Shown: positions 1 through 6,608, numbered from the stretch's first letter. The stretch: 12,238 nt of DNA from an uncultured Collinsella sp. (GCA_900757705.1 CAAEOW010000053.1:1-12238); one strand, 5' to 3'. Made by a program: numbers and translations. The notes: generated by a model from the sequence alone, not told the origin.

Positions 1-19
1 CCGAGTAACTCTGCTGTAC

Positions 20-91
20 GCCCCTGCCACACCTTTCCCTCGTGCTCACGCGCTTCGCGAGGGTCGCCCGAGGGAAAGGTGTGGCCGGGGC
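20..91. repeat. Large imperfect palindrome upstream of the first terminator
   Basis: Positions 20-42 and 69-91 are reverse complements with one mismatch (T25 against C86). The core arms are CCACACCTTTCCCTCG (27-42) and CGAGGGAAAGGTGTGG (69-84). The 26-nt loop holds a smaller CGCG-CTT-CGCG stem (49-59). No gene is recognisable in 1-142: two plus-strand frames stay open to 118 and 138, but both read through the palindrome and resemble nothing. It could be an intergenic palindromic repeat or structured 3' UTR of a gene off the left edge. It has no U-run, so it is not an intrinsic terminator. Confidence 0.7.
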
Positions 92-142
92 TACCGCGAC
101 GTTCTCGTTGGGTCTTGAGGGACGCTAAAAAAGACTGAGCTT

Positions 143-177
143 GAAGCCGCCTCTTTTTATTGGGGCGGCTTCTTTTT
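143..177 (+). terminator. Rho-independent terminator of an upstream plus-strand unit
   Basis: GAAGCCGCC (143-151) pairs with GGCGGCTTC (164-172) around a 12-nt loop, followed directly by TTTTT (173-177). This implies a plus-strand transcript arriving from left of the window. The loop also carries a T-run. The reverse strand has no U-run after the stem, so termination is one-directional. Confidence 0.8.
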
Positions 178-184
178 GTCGAAA

Positions 185-219
185 ACCACCACAAAGGGGA
201 CAGGCACCTTTGTGGTGGT
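185..219 (+). repeat. Interspersed hairpin repeat, copy 1 (forward)
   Basis: CCACCACAAAGG (186-197) and CCTTTGTGGTGG (207-218) form a perfect 12-bp stem, extended by A185-T219, around the asymmetric loop GGACAGGCA. The 35-nt core is identical to copy 3 read on the other strand and differs from copy 2 at one loop base. It shares the 3' flank TGGTGGTGGGGAAC with copy 2, so the unit of the first two copies is longer than the hairpin. The loop gives the element a direction. This is the form expected of REP/RAYT-type repeats, but no transposase is in the window. Confidence 0.85.
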
Positions 220-298
220 GGGGAACAAAAATGAATGACCGGGCAAACAGGCCTGTTCCCAATGTCTGATGTCCTTGCTTGTTATGGGCTAGAATAAG

Positions 299-355
299 TT
301 GTTATCTGAGATTATTCATTTGTTATGGAACTTGCCTGCTATTTGTCTTAGGGGG
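299..355 (+). promoter_or_regulatory. Possible promoter and ribosome site for the 361-1029 gene
   Basis: The AT-rich stretch from about 280 to 345 contains TTGTTA (299-304) and TGTTAT (321-326) with a 16-bp spacer, a weak sigma-70-like pair. AGGGGG (350-355) lies 5 nt before the ATG and is a clear Shine-Dalgarno sequence. The ribosome site is solid; the promoter is only a candidate. Confidence 0.35.
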
Positions 356-360
356 CACAT

Positions 361-1029
361 ATGAAGCCGTCTCGCTCCACTTGCCGTAACGCCATCGCCA
401 TTCTCGCCGTACCCATCGTGATGTTCTTCCTTATCGTCATCACGCCCTTTTCCCTTGGTATCGCCTCGCCCTTCGATTTATGCGGAATGGTCGACGCCGG
501 CTCGCGTGCCACCTCGCTCTCCTTTATCTGCCGCGGCGTGTTTTACGAAGATGCAATTCCCACCGGAAGTTGGCGGTCAAAGTTACCGCTGCTCGATCAG
601 GTCGACGGACAGTCTCCTCATTTCGGCCTTGAACCTCAGGCGATGAATTATTTGATCGATGACCAGCCCCTCGACTCCATCACCCTCGCCTACGACTATG
701 CTCCAAACACCGACGAGCGTCACATGAACCAAGTTCTCGACAAGCTGATCGAACGGTGCGGGCTTACCGAGGAGGCCGGCCGATCCATCGATAACGACCA
801 AAAGTTAAAGCGAACAGAACTCCGCCGCATCGGAATAATAAAAGGACGGAGCAGGGCCGCCTACTGGCAGGCCTGGGCGATATGCAACAAGAGCGAATTT
901 GGGTACAGCACCTATATGGTCACCGTCTATACAAAAGACGGGATCAAGGACAATGTTGATGATTTCGCGTCATCCAAACTTGGCATCCCCAAAACAACCA
1001 AGCCCGCCAGCCCGGATGAAATCCTGTAG
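361..1029 (+). CDS. Membrane-anchored protein of unknown function, 222 aa
   Basis: I do not recognise this protein. The N-terminus has basic residues followed by a hydrophobic segment at about 11-35 (AIAILAVPIVMFFLIVI core), which reads as an uncleaved signal anchor; there is no lipobox cysteine at a plausible cleavage site. The remaining ~185 residues should lie outside the membrane. They contain exactly four cysteines (41, 57, 133, 175), which could form two disulfides. The ATG is chosen because AGGGGG ends 5 nt before it. Third-position codon use looks less GC-biased than in clpB, which suggests accessory content. The gene lies between hairpin repeat copies 1 and 2 and precedes another small anchored protein with the same layout, though I see no convincing sequence similarity between them. 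Confidence 0.8.
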   Translation: MKPSRSTCRNAIAILAVPIVMFFLIVITPFSLGIASPFDLCGMVDAGSRATSLSFICRGVFYEDAIPTGSWRSKLPLLDQVDGQSPHFGLEPQAMNYLIDDQPLDSITLAYDYAPNTDERHMNQVLDKLIERCGLTEEAGRSIDNDQKLKRTELRRIGIIKGRSRAAYWQAWAICNKSEFGYSTYMVTVYTKDGIKDNVDDFASSKLGIPKTTKPASPDEIL

Positions 1030-1079
1030 GGACATTTATTGAAATGTCGCTCAACGAGCATGGCAATATCGAGCTCGTG

Positions 1080-1122
1080 CCCCACCACCACAAAGGGGAC
1101 AGGCGCCTTTGTGGTGGTGGGG
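1080..1122 (+). repeat. Interspersed hairpin repeat, copy 2 (forward)
   Basis: The arms at 1080-1096 and 1106-1122 are perfectly complementary over 17 bp, the longest stem of the three copies. The loop GGACAGGCG differs from copies 1 and 3 by A to G at 1105. The copy has the same orientation as copy 1 and shares its 3' flank. It sits in the 178-bp gap between the two small membrane protein genes, 50 bp after the first stop codon. Open frames that cross it appear to be artefacts of the repeat. Confidence 0.9.
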
Positions 1123-1207
1123 AACGAGCGGCTTCTTTTGGTAATAGTGCTGGCTGGCGATATCATTAGTGCAGGTAGCGAAGGTTTGCGTTGCGAGGTG
1201 CTTTGCT

Positions 1208-1879
1208 GTGAGAAGTCCTGCCCGTATTGGATTGATTGTTTTGGCGCTTGCGATTGCCGTGGTTGGCATGGGCACTGTCGGCATGGCGTTTCTACCTGCT
1301 GCGGTGACGGAGCCGGTGGTCAAGCCTGTGACTCAATCTGTCGAACTTCTGACCGGCGACGACAAGCCCGAGACCATTACCGTTGATTTTGATGAGCAAC
1401 CGGCTGCGCTGGGCATTAGTAATTATCCACATATTCAGCTTGGGGCTATGCGCTATACCACGGATTCTAGTCTGATCGACAGGGCGTCCGAGCTGATCAG
1501 GGGCAAAACCTTTAAGCGCTGGTATGGATATGCGTCCTATCGGGCAAAAGCGAACGACATGGTTGGCGGATGTCACTCGTCCATCGAGTTGGACACCGCG
1601 AATGGCGCCAAGTTATGTGATGTTTTGTACGATCCTGGCTACGAGGGCAATGAGGGGCCGGGCATCTACATCTTGGACGGCGATGTCGCCTATGTCATGG
1701 AGGGCAACCAGACCGAGCTCAACGATTTTATGGGTCAGTGCATTCAGGATGCCTATGAACAGACCTGCTTGCCCGACCCGCAGGCTGCACGCGATAGTGG
1801 GTCTGCCCGTACATGGCTGTTCGAGGATGAGATGCCCTGGAACGCCGAATCGGGAAGCACGGGCTCGGCAATTAAATAG
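1208..1879 (+). CDS. Membrane-anchored protein of unknown function, 223 aa
   Basis: Not recognised. The start is set at GTG 1208 because GAGGTG (1195-1200) lies 7 nt upstream. The frame is open back to a GTG at 1169, but that start has poorer spacing and would add 13 residues including two cysteines before the membrane segment. From 1208 the protein begins MRSPARIG, followed by a hydrophobic signal anchor at about 7-32. A Pro/Val-rich linker follows, then an exported domain with four cysteines (122, 137, 178, 187) suited to two disulfides. The C-terminal tail is acidic and Ser/Gly-rich. The size, anchor and four-cysteine layout echo the preceding gene, so the two may work in the same place, but this is inference. 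Hairpin repeat copy 3 starts 8 nt after the stop. Confidence 0.8.
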   Translation: MRSPARIGLIVLALAIAVVGMGTVGMAFLPAAVTEPVVKPVTQSVELLTGDDKPETITVDFDEQPAALGISNYPHIQLGAMRYTTDSSLIDRASELIRGKTFKRWYGYASYRAKANDMVGGCHSSIELDTANGAKLCDVLYDPGYEGNEGPGIYILDGDVAYVMEGNQTELNDFMGQCIQDAYEQTCLPDPQAARDSGSARTWLFEDEMPWNAESGSTGSAIK

Positions 1880-1886
1880 AGGCTGC

Positions 1887-1923
1887 AACCACCACAAAGG
1901 TGCCTGTCCCCTTTGTGGTGGTT
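1887..1923 (-). repeat. Interspersed hairpin repeat, copy 3 (inverted)
   Basis: Arms AACCACCACAAAGG (1887-1900) and CCTTTGTGGTGGTT (1910-1923) form a perfect 14-bp stem. The loop TGCCTGTCC is the reverse complement of the copy 1 loop, so this copy is inserted in the opposite direction. The 35-nt core matches copy 1 exactly on the minus strand. It lies just after the stop at 1879 and may stabilise or partly terminate that mRNA, but no U-run follows. Confidence 0.9.
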
Positions 1924-2055
1924 CATGTGGTGGCAACACTCAGAAAATCTTATATATAGAGACTTAGATTTGTGTATAAGATCGTACAAAGCTGGCAACA
2001 ATACTTCTCGAACAACGTGAAGCCGCCCCGTAGGGCGGCCACCCCAAGAGAGGTG
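1924..2055 (+). promoter_or_regulatory. clpB upstream region with leader hairpin and ribosome site
   Basis: An AT-rich island (about 1937-2005) contains TATAAG (1975-1980), a possible -10, and should hold the clpB promoter; I cannot name a matching -35. GCCGCCC (2022-2028) and GGGCGGC (2033-2039) form a tight 7-bp hairpin with loop CGTA in the leader. It has no U-run and ends 10 nt before the Shine-Dalgarno GAGGTG (2050-2055), which lies 5 nt before the ATG. I see neither a CIRCE (TTAGCACTC inverted repeat) nor a HAIR (CTTGAGT inverted repeat) element, the usual actinobacterial heat-shock operators. Confidence 0.5.
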
Positions 2056-2060
2056 ATTCC

Positions 2061-4688
2061 ATGAGAATCGATAAGCTAGCAATGACGTCGCGCGAGGCGT
2101 TACAGACCGCCATGAGCACGGCCGCCGACGCGCAGGCCGGCGCGGTGGAGCCGATTCACCTGCTGTCTGCCCTGCTCGGTGCCGGCGAGCGCAATATCTC
2201 CGTGATCATCGAGCGCATCGGTGCCGACCCAGCCCAGCTCGCACGCTCCACGCAGGATACCATCGACCACGCGCCCAAGGTTTCGGGCGAGGGTCAGCAG
2301 ATGGGCCTGTCCAACGAGCTCGTCCGCGTCATCGAGAAGGCCGAGAAAAAGGCCACCAAGATGGGCGACAGCTTTGTGGTGACCGAGCATCTGCTGATGG
2401 CACTTGCCGAGGACAAGGGCGAGGCCGGCCGCGTTCTGCGTGACGCCGGCGTGACCAAGGAGCGCATCGAGCAAGTCTACGAGGAGCTGCGCGGCGATGA
2501 CCGCGTGACGTCTGCCGAGGACAAGACGCAGTTTGAGGCGCTGGAGCAGTACGGTCGCAACATCTGCGATCTGGCCCGCGCCGGCAAGCTCGACCCGGTC
2601 ATCGGCCGTACCGACGAGATTCGCCGTACTATTCAGGTCCTGTCCCGTCGTACCAAGAACAACCCCGTGCTCATCGGCGAGCCAGGCGTCGGCAAGACGG
2701 CCATCGTCGAGGGCATCGCTCAGCGTATCGTGGCCGGCGACGTGCCGAGCACCCTGCGCGACCGCGACCTCATCGAGCTCGACATGAGCGCGCTGGTCGC
2801 TGGCGCCAAGTATCGCGGCGAGTTCGAGGACCGCTTGAAGGCCGTGCTCAAGGAAGTGCAAAAATCGGAAGGTAAGGTCATCCTGTTCATCGATGAGCTC
2901 CACACCATCGTGGGCGCGGGTGCCACCGAGGGCTCCATGGACGCCGGCAACATCCTCAAGCCTGCGCTCGCCCGTGGCGACCTGCATGCGATCGGCGCGA
3001 CCACGCTCGACGAGTACCGTAAGTACATCGAGAAGGACGCGGCGCTCGCCCGTCGTTTCCAGACCGTTATGGTGAGCGAGCCTACCGTCGAGGACACCAT
3101 CTCGATCCTGCGTGGCCTCAAGGAGAAGTACGAGATCTTCCACGGCGTGCATATCACCGATAGCGCGCTCGTGGCCGCCGCCGACCTCTCCGATCGCTAC
3201 ATCGCTGACCGCTTCCTGCCCGACAAGGCCATCGACCTGGTCGATGAGGCCGCAAGCCGCCTGCGCATGGAGCTCGACAGCATGCCGGTCGAGATCGACG
3301 CCACCACGCGTCAGCTCACCCAGCTGCAGATCGAGGAACAGGCGCTCATGAAGGAGACCGATGACGCCTCCAAGGAGCGTCTGGAGGCCCTGCGCCAAGA
3401 GATTGCCGAGGTCCAGGAAAAGCTCAACGTGCAAAAGGCCGGCTGGCTCAACCAGAAGAACGCCATCGACCATGTGCAGGAGCTGAAAAGCCAGCTTGAC
3501 GAGGCCAAGAGCGAGGAGGAGCGTGCGACGCGCAACGGTGATCTGGGTCGTGCGTCCGAGCTGCGCTATTCCGTGATCCCGGGTCTGCAGCAGCAGATTC
3601 AGGAGTCCGAGGCCGCGCTCGAGGCGCAAAAGCAGCAGGACGGCGAGGGTCTCAACGAGCAGGTGACCTCCGACGAGATCGCCGAAGTCGTGAGTGCCTG
3701 GACCGGCGTGCCCGTGTCCAAGATGATGCAGGGCGAGCTCGACAAGCTCAAGGGCCTGGAGGGCGAGCTGCACAAGCGCGTTATCGGCCAGGACGAGGCC
3801 GTGTCTGCCGTTGCCGCGGCCGTGCGCCGCAGCCGTGCGGGACTCTCCGATCCGGACAAGCCCATCGGCAGCTTCTTCTTCCTGGGCCCGACCGGCGTGG
3901 GCAAGACCGAGCTCGCCAAGGCGCTGGCCGAGTGCCTGTTCGACGACGAGCGCGCGCTCGTGCGTATCGACATGTCTGAGTACATGGAGAAGTTCAGCGT
4001 CCAGCGCCTGATCGGTGCGCCCCCGGGATACGTGGGCTACGACGAGGGCGGCCAGCTCACCGAGGCCGTGCGTCGTCGTCCGTACTCCGTAATCTTGCTC
4101 GACGAGATGGAGAAAGCTCACCCGGATGTCTTTAACGTGCTGTTGCAGGTGCTTGATGACGGCCGTCTGACCGATGGCCAGGGTCGCCAAGTGTCCTTCA
4201 AGAACACGATTATCATCATGACGAGCAACGTGGGCTCTAAGGCCATCGCCGATCTTTCAGGCAAGGACGAGGAAGAGATGCGCCACCAGGTCGATGCGGC
4301 CATGGCTCAGACCTTCCGCCCCGAGTTCCTCAACCGCATCGACGATATCGTGGTGTTCCATCCGCTCGGCATGGCGCAAATCGAAAAGATCGTCGACATC
4401 CAGCTTGCCGACGTCCGCGCACGCCTGGCCAAGGAGCGCATGACGCTTGCCATTACCCCGGCGGCCAAGCAGATGCTCGCCGTGGGTGGCCTGGACCCCG
4501 TGTTCGGTGCCCGTCCGCTCAAGCGCCTGGTCCAGCGCGAGGTCGTGGACGCCATCGCCGCCGCTATCATCGACGGCACGGTGCGCGAGGGCGATCAGGT
4601 GACGGTCGATGCCGACAAGGACGGCGGCTTTACCGTCGTGTGCGACAACACGCCGGCGGCCACCTACGAGGTCCCCGACGCCGAGTAG
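2061..4688 (+). CDS. clpB: ATP-dependent chaperone ClpB (Hsp100 disaggregase)
   Basis: ClpB forms cytoplasmic hexamers that pull polypeptides out of aggregates through the ring pore, with DnaK/DnaJ/GrpE, during heat and stress recovery. All parts are present in the usual order: Clp N-domain (about 1-145), AAA1 with Walker A GEPGVGKT (206-213), Walker B ending DE (278-279) and arginine-finger context ARRF, then a long charged coiled-coil M-domain (about 400-535) that separates ClpB from ClpA/ClpC. AAA2 follows with Walker A GPTGVGKT (609-616), Walker B DE (681-682), the FLNRID arginine finger and sensor-2 GARPLKR. No ClpP-binding IGF/IGL loop is evident. At 875 aa it is the normal family length. 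The ATG follows GAGGTG by 5 nt, and MRIDKLAMTSREAL matches the typical N-terminus. It appears monocistronic, ending at a strong terminator. Confidence 0.98.
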   Translation: MRIDKLAMTSREALQTAMSTAADAQAGAVEPIHLLSALLGAGERNISVIIERIGADPAQLARSTQDTIDHAPKVSGEGQQMGLSNELVRVIEKAEKKATKMGDSFVVTEHLLMALAEDKGEAGRVLRDAGVTKERIEQVYEELRGDDRVTSAEDKTQFEALEQYGRNICDLARAGKLDPVIGRTDEIRRTIQVLSRRTKNNPVLIGEPGVGKTAIVEGIAQRIVAGDVPSTLRDRDLIELDMSALVAGAKYRGEFEDRLKAVLKEVQKSEGKVILFIDELHTIVGAGATEGSMDAGNILKPALARGDLHAIGATTLDEYRKYIEKDAALARRFQTVMVSEPTVEDTISILRGLKEKYEIFHGVHITDSALVAAADLSDRYIADRFLPDKAIDLVDEAASRLRMELDSMPVEIDATTRQLTQLQIEEQALMKETDDASKERLEALRQEIAEVQEKLNVQKAGWLNQKNAIDHVQELKSQLDEAKSEEERATRNGDLGRASELRYSVIPGLQQQIQESEAALEAQKQQDGEGLNEQVTSDEIAEVVSAWTGVPVSKMMQGELDKLKGLEGELHKRVIGQDEAVSAVAAAVRRSRAGLSDPDKPIGSFFFLGPTGVGKTELAKALAECLFDDERALVRIDMSEYMEKFSVQRLIGAPPGYVGYDEGGQLTEAVRRRPYSVILLDEMEKAHPDVFNVLLQVLDDGRLTDGQGRQVSFKNTIIIMTSNVGSKAIADLSGKDEEEMRHQVDAAMAQTFRPEFLNRIDDIVVFHPLGMAQIEKIVDIQLADVRARLAKERMTLAITPAAKQMLAVGGLDPVFGARPLKRLVQREVVDAIAAAIIDGTVREGDQVTVDADKDGGFTVVCDNTPAATYEVPDAE

Positions 4689-4733
4689 ATTTATGGGACA
4701 TGCCTTAAAATCTGCCAGCTGTCTCTAAACGCC

Positions 4734-4770
4734 AAGGGCGGCGGATCCAATGGGGTCCGCCGCCCTTTTT
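4734..4770 (+). terminator. Strong intrinsic terminator after clpB
   Basis: Bases 4734-4748 pair with 4753-4767 as a 15-bp stem (one G-U at 4746/4755) around loop AATG. The stem ends in AAGGGCGGCGG / CCGCCGCCCTT and runs into TTTTT (4766-4770). It starts 45 nt after the clpB stop and precedes the small gene at 4823, separating the two transcripts. Confidence 0.92.
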
Positions 4771-4822
4771 CGTGCGACAATCGATAATGTTGAACACGAT
4801 TGCATGGCAAGGAGATATGCAG

Positions 4823-5029
4823 ATGATAGACAAGAACAAGACGAATGCGCCGGTCGCCAACGCCGCGCCGGCCGCACCCAAGCCTGCACCCAAGCCTGCG
4901 CCTAAGCCGGCACCCAAGCCGCGCGACCCCTACATCCGTGCCGAGAACGAGGATGACGACGGCTACGATCCTTATAGCGATCGTCGCCCCGAGCGCGAGC
5001 CCCTCTTCGAAGCTGACCCCTGGCGTTAA
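4823..5029 (+). CDS. Small Pro/Lys/Ala-repeat protein of unknown function, 68 aa
   Basis: The start ATG 4823 is preceded by AAGGAG (4809-4814) at 8 nt. An in-frame ATG at 4817 is only 2 nt from that site, and a GTG at 4772 lies at the terminator end, so both are less likely. The protein has a polar Ala/Asn/Val lead, a four-fold Pro-Lys-Pro-Ala tract (about residues 19-33), and a strongly acidic, Tyr/Asp/Arg-rich tail ending FEADPWR. No membrane segment or signal is seen; it should be largely disordered. The proline tract could span or tether, but no function can be assigned. GATAAT (4783-4788) is a possible -10 with no -35, as the upstream DNA is the clpB terminator. The ribosome site and sharply patterned composition support a real gene. 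Confidence 0.72.
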   Translation: MIDKNKTNAPVANAAPAAPKPAPKPAPKPAPKPRDPYIRAENEDDDGYDPYSDRRPEREPLFEADPWR

Positions 5030-5064
5030 GTAGCTCATTTGGGACGGAGCTTTTTAGCTACTTT
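5028..5064 (+). terminator. Weak terminator-like hairpin after the 68-aa gene
   Basis: AAGTAGCT (5028-5035, overlapping the stop codon) pairs with AGCTACTT (5056-5063) across a 20-nt loop and is followed by TGTTTT. The 8-bp stem with a long loop and interrupted T-run makes this only a plausible terminator. Confidence 0.35.
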
Positions 5065-5140
5065 GTTTTCGGCTAGAGGCGTTCATGCCTGCCCCCCCTC
5101 GGCCGCTCGATATCCTCCGGGAGGGGCCACGAATAGAAAA

Positions 5141-5229
5141 CTTGCTTATCCATTAATCAAGATACGCATAATCTTGCTCTTCTGCTAATCAAGAATCGTT
5201 ATAATCTTGATTAGCAGGAGAGCAAGATT
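5141..5229 (+). promoter_or_regulatory. Palindromic operator/promoter region of the AAA ATPase gene
   Basis: Bases 5170-5194 and 5205-5229 are inverted repeats of 25 bp with one mismatch (T5181/G5218) around a 10-nt centre. The inner 13 bp, CTGCTAATCAAGA / TCTTGATTAGCAG, are perfect. A perfect -10 hexamer TATAAT (5200-5205) sits in the centre. Bases 5141-5176 resemble 5173-5209 as a degenerate tandem copy (CTTGCT, then TAATCAAGA, then ATAATCTTG). The right arm ends at the Shine-Dalgarno GGAG (5230-5233), 4 nt before the ATG. With TATAAT as the -10, the transcript would begin near 5212, so only part of the right arm would be in RNA. That favours a DNA operator over an RNA hairpin. No good -35 is seen, consistent with a repressed or activator-dependent promoter. 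Confidence 0.7.
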
Positions 5230-5237
5230 GGAGAATT

Positions 5238-6590
5238 ATGGCATTCAACGACTTGGTGGCTCAAAAAATAAAGGACTTTGAGCAACAGGGGATTCCGCAG
5301 GTCTTTGAGCGCGACCTTGATCTGGGCAACCCGCAGGAGCCAAAGCGCGACAACATCGTATATGTGATTGTGGGCGCCCGTCGTTGTGGAAAGACGTATC
5401 GCCTGTATCAGGAGATGCGGCGGCTTCAGGGCCAAGGCGTCGAGCTTGACCGGATGCTATATTTCAATTTTGAGGATGAGCGCTTGCGTCCGTATGAGCC
5501 ATCGCTACTAGCGGACGTGCTCGATACATTCTATGCACTATATCCTGCTGCTCGAGGCGAGGGCGCCTACCTTTTCTTTGACGAGATCCAGGAAATACCC
5601 GAATGGGGTGCGTTTCTGCGACGCGTGGTCGATACGGAGAAGGCGACCGTTTACGTGACGGGATCTTCTTCTAAGATGCTGTCCTCAGAACTTAAGAGCG
5701 AGTTCAGGGGCCGTTCTCTTGTGCGAGAGCTTTTTCCGTTGAGTTTTTCGGAATACGTCCGATATAAGACGGGGGGCGTTCCTGAGTCGAACGCGCCCTT
5801 CTCCTCGAGCGATGCAGCGTTGCTCAGACACCATCTGGTCGGATATCTCGAGCGAGGGGGATTCATCGCGACACTTGAGCAGACGCCCGCAGACGCGATT
5901 CAGCTGCTACAGGAATATGCGTCGCGAACGGTCGCCATGGACGTCGTTGAACGTTACGACGTCAAGAACCCCCGTTTGGCCTCGCTGTTTCTGGCGCGGT
6001 GCATGGCATCTTCGGGACGAGAGCTGTCAGTGAACAAAGTGTACAACGAGTTCAAGAGCAGACAGATATCCGTCAGTCGAAATACGCTCAGCGACTTACT
6101 TGAGTATTACGAGGACGCCTACCTGCTGTTTTCGGTGCCGGAGTTCACGCGTTCGCTTGCAAATAATACGCGGTCTGCGTCTAAGGTCTACGCCGTCGAT
6201 CCCGCGATGTTCGGAGCGTTCTCCCCCGCATCGGCACTGGATCAGGGTCAGAGGCTCGAGACCGCGGTGTTCAATGCGCTCAGAAGAAGGACCCCCGCCG
6301 TGCGGCCCGGTTCGGTTTGCCGCCTGCTGATTAAAGATAAGAATAAAAGCCATGAGGTGGACTTTGTGGCTGGGGATGCACTGCTCATGCAGGCTTACGG
6401 CCTGATTCAGGTAAGTGTGGATATGACAAGCGAGAAAACGCGCGAGCGCGAAATTGCCGCGCTCGATGCCGCGATGGCCCAGTTTGATCTTGGCGAGTCG
6501 GCAATCGTTACCATGGATGAGCAGGCCGATATTCCATGCAAACACGGCGTGGTACATGCTGTGCCCGCATGGAAGTGGCTCCTTTCCTAA
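5238..6590 (+). CDS. AAA_14/DUF4143-type ATP-binding protein, 450 aa
   Basis: This belongs to the widespread family of solitary prokaryotic ATPases with an N-terminal AAA_14 domain and a C-terminal DUF4143 domain; the cellular role is unknown. Visible features are Walker A GARRCGKT (46-53), Walker B YLFFDE (D115, E116) followed by IQEIPEW, sensor-like TGSSS (141-145), and GRSLVRELFPLSFSEY (158-173), a family signature. A helical, winged-helix-like region (about 240-310) follows. The C-terminal part has HEVDFV (E373, D375) and GLIQVS (Q391), the layout of a PD-(D/E)XK nuclease-like fold in which catalytic activity is uncertain. Length is normal and the frame intact. Codon use is more AT-tolerant than in clpB, fitting an accessory gene. 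It is alone on its strand between a hairpin-rich gap and a convergent gene; its start lies next to a large palindrome. Confidence 0.9.
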   Translation: MAFNDLVAQKIKDFEQQGIPQVFERDLDLGNPQEPKRDNIVYVIVGARRCGKTYRLYQEMRRLQGQGVELDRMLYFNFEDERLRPYEPSLLADVLDTFYALYPAARGEGAYLFFDEIQEIPEWGAFLRRVVDTEKATVYVTGSSSKMLSSELKSEFRGRSLVRELFPLSFSEYVRYKTGGVPESNAPFSSSDAALLRHHLVGYLERGGFIATLEQTPADAIQLLQEYASRTVAMDVVERYDVKNPRLASLFLARCMASSGRELSVNKVYNEFKSRQISVSRNTLSDLLEYYEDAYLLFSVPEFTRSLANNTRSASKVYAVDPAMFGAFSPASALDQGQRLETAVFNALRRRTPAVRPGSVCRLLIKDKNKSHEVDFVAGDALLMQAYGLIQVSVDMTSEKTREREIAALDAAMAQFDLGESAIVTMDEQADIPCKHGVVHAVPAWKWLLS

Positions 6591-6608
6591 TCGTCTATGG
6601 ATTTGCGA

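Noticed and set aside
1169..1207. Upstream GTG start extending the second small membrane protein by 13 residues
   Set aside because: GAGGTG at 1195-1200 is ideally placed for GTG 1208, and the signal anchor begins directly after that start.
1039..1386. Cysteine-rich 115-codon plus-strand frame across repeat copy 2
   Set aside because: It reads through the hairpin repeat and overlaps the better supported 1208 gene in another frame; its cysteines come from out-of-frame reading, and there is no good ribosome site.
185..1923. The three hairpin repeats as a CRISPR array
   Set aside because: Spacing is about 0.8-0.9 kb, one copy is inverted and genes lie between them; there are no regular spacers or cas genes.
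2100..4190. Minus-strand open frame of 696 codons inside clpB
   Set aside because: Antisense of clpB; all recognisable motifs are on the plus strand.
5091..5127. GC-rich inverted repeat CCCCTC / GAGGGG before the ATPase promoter
   Set aside because: Only about 6 bp of stem with a 20-nt loop and no T-run; too weak to call a terminator.
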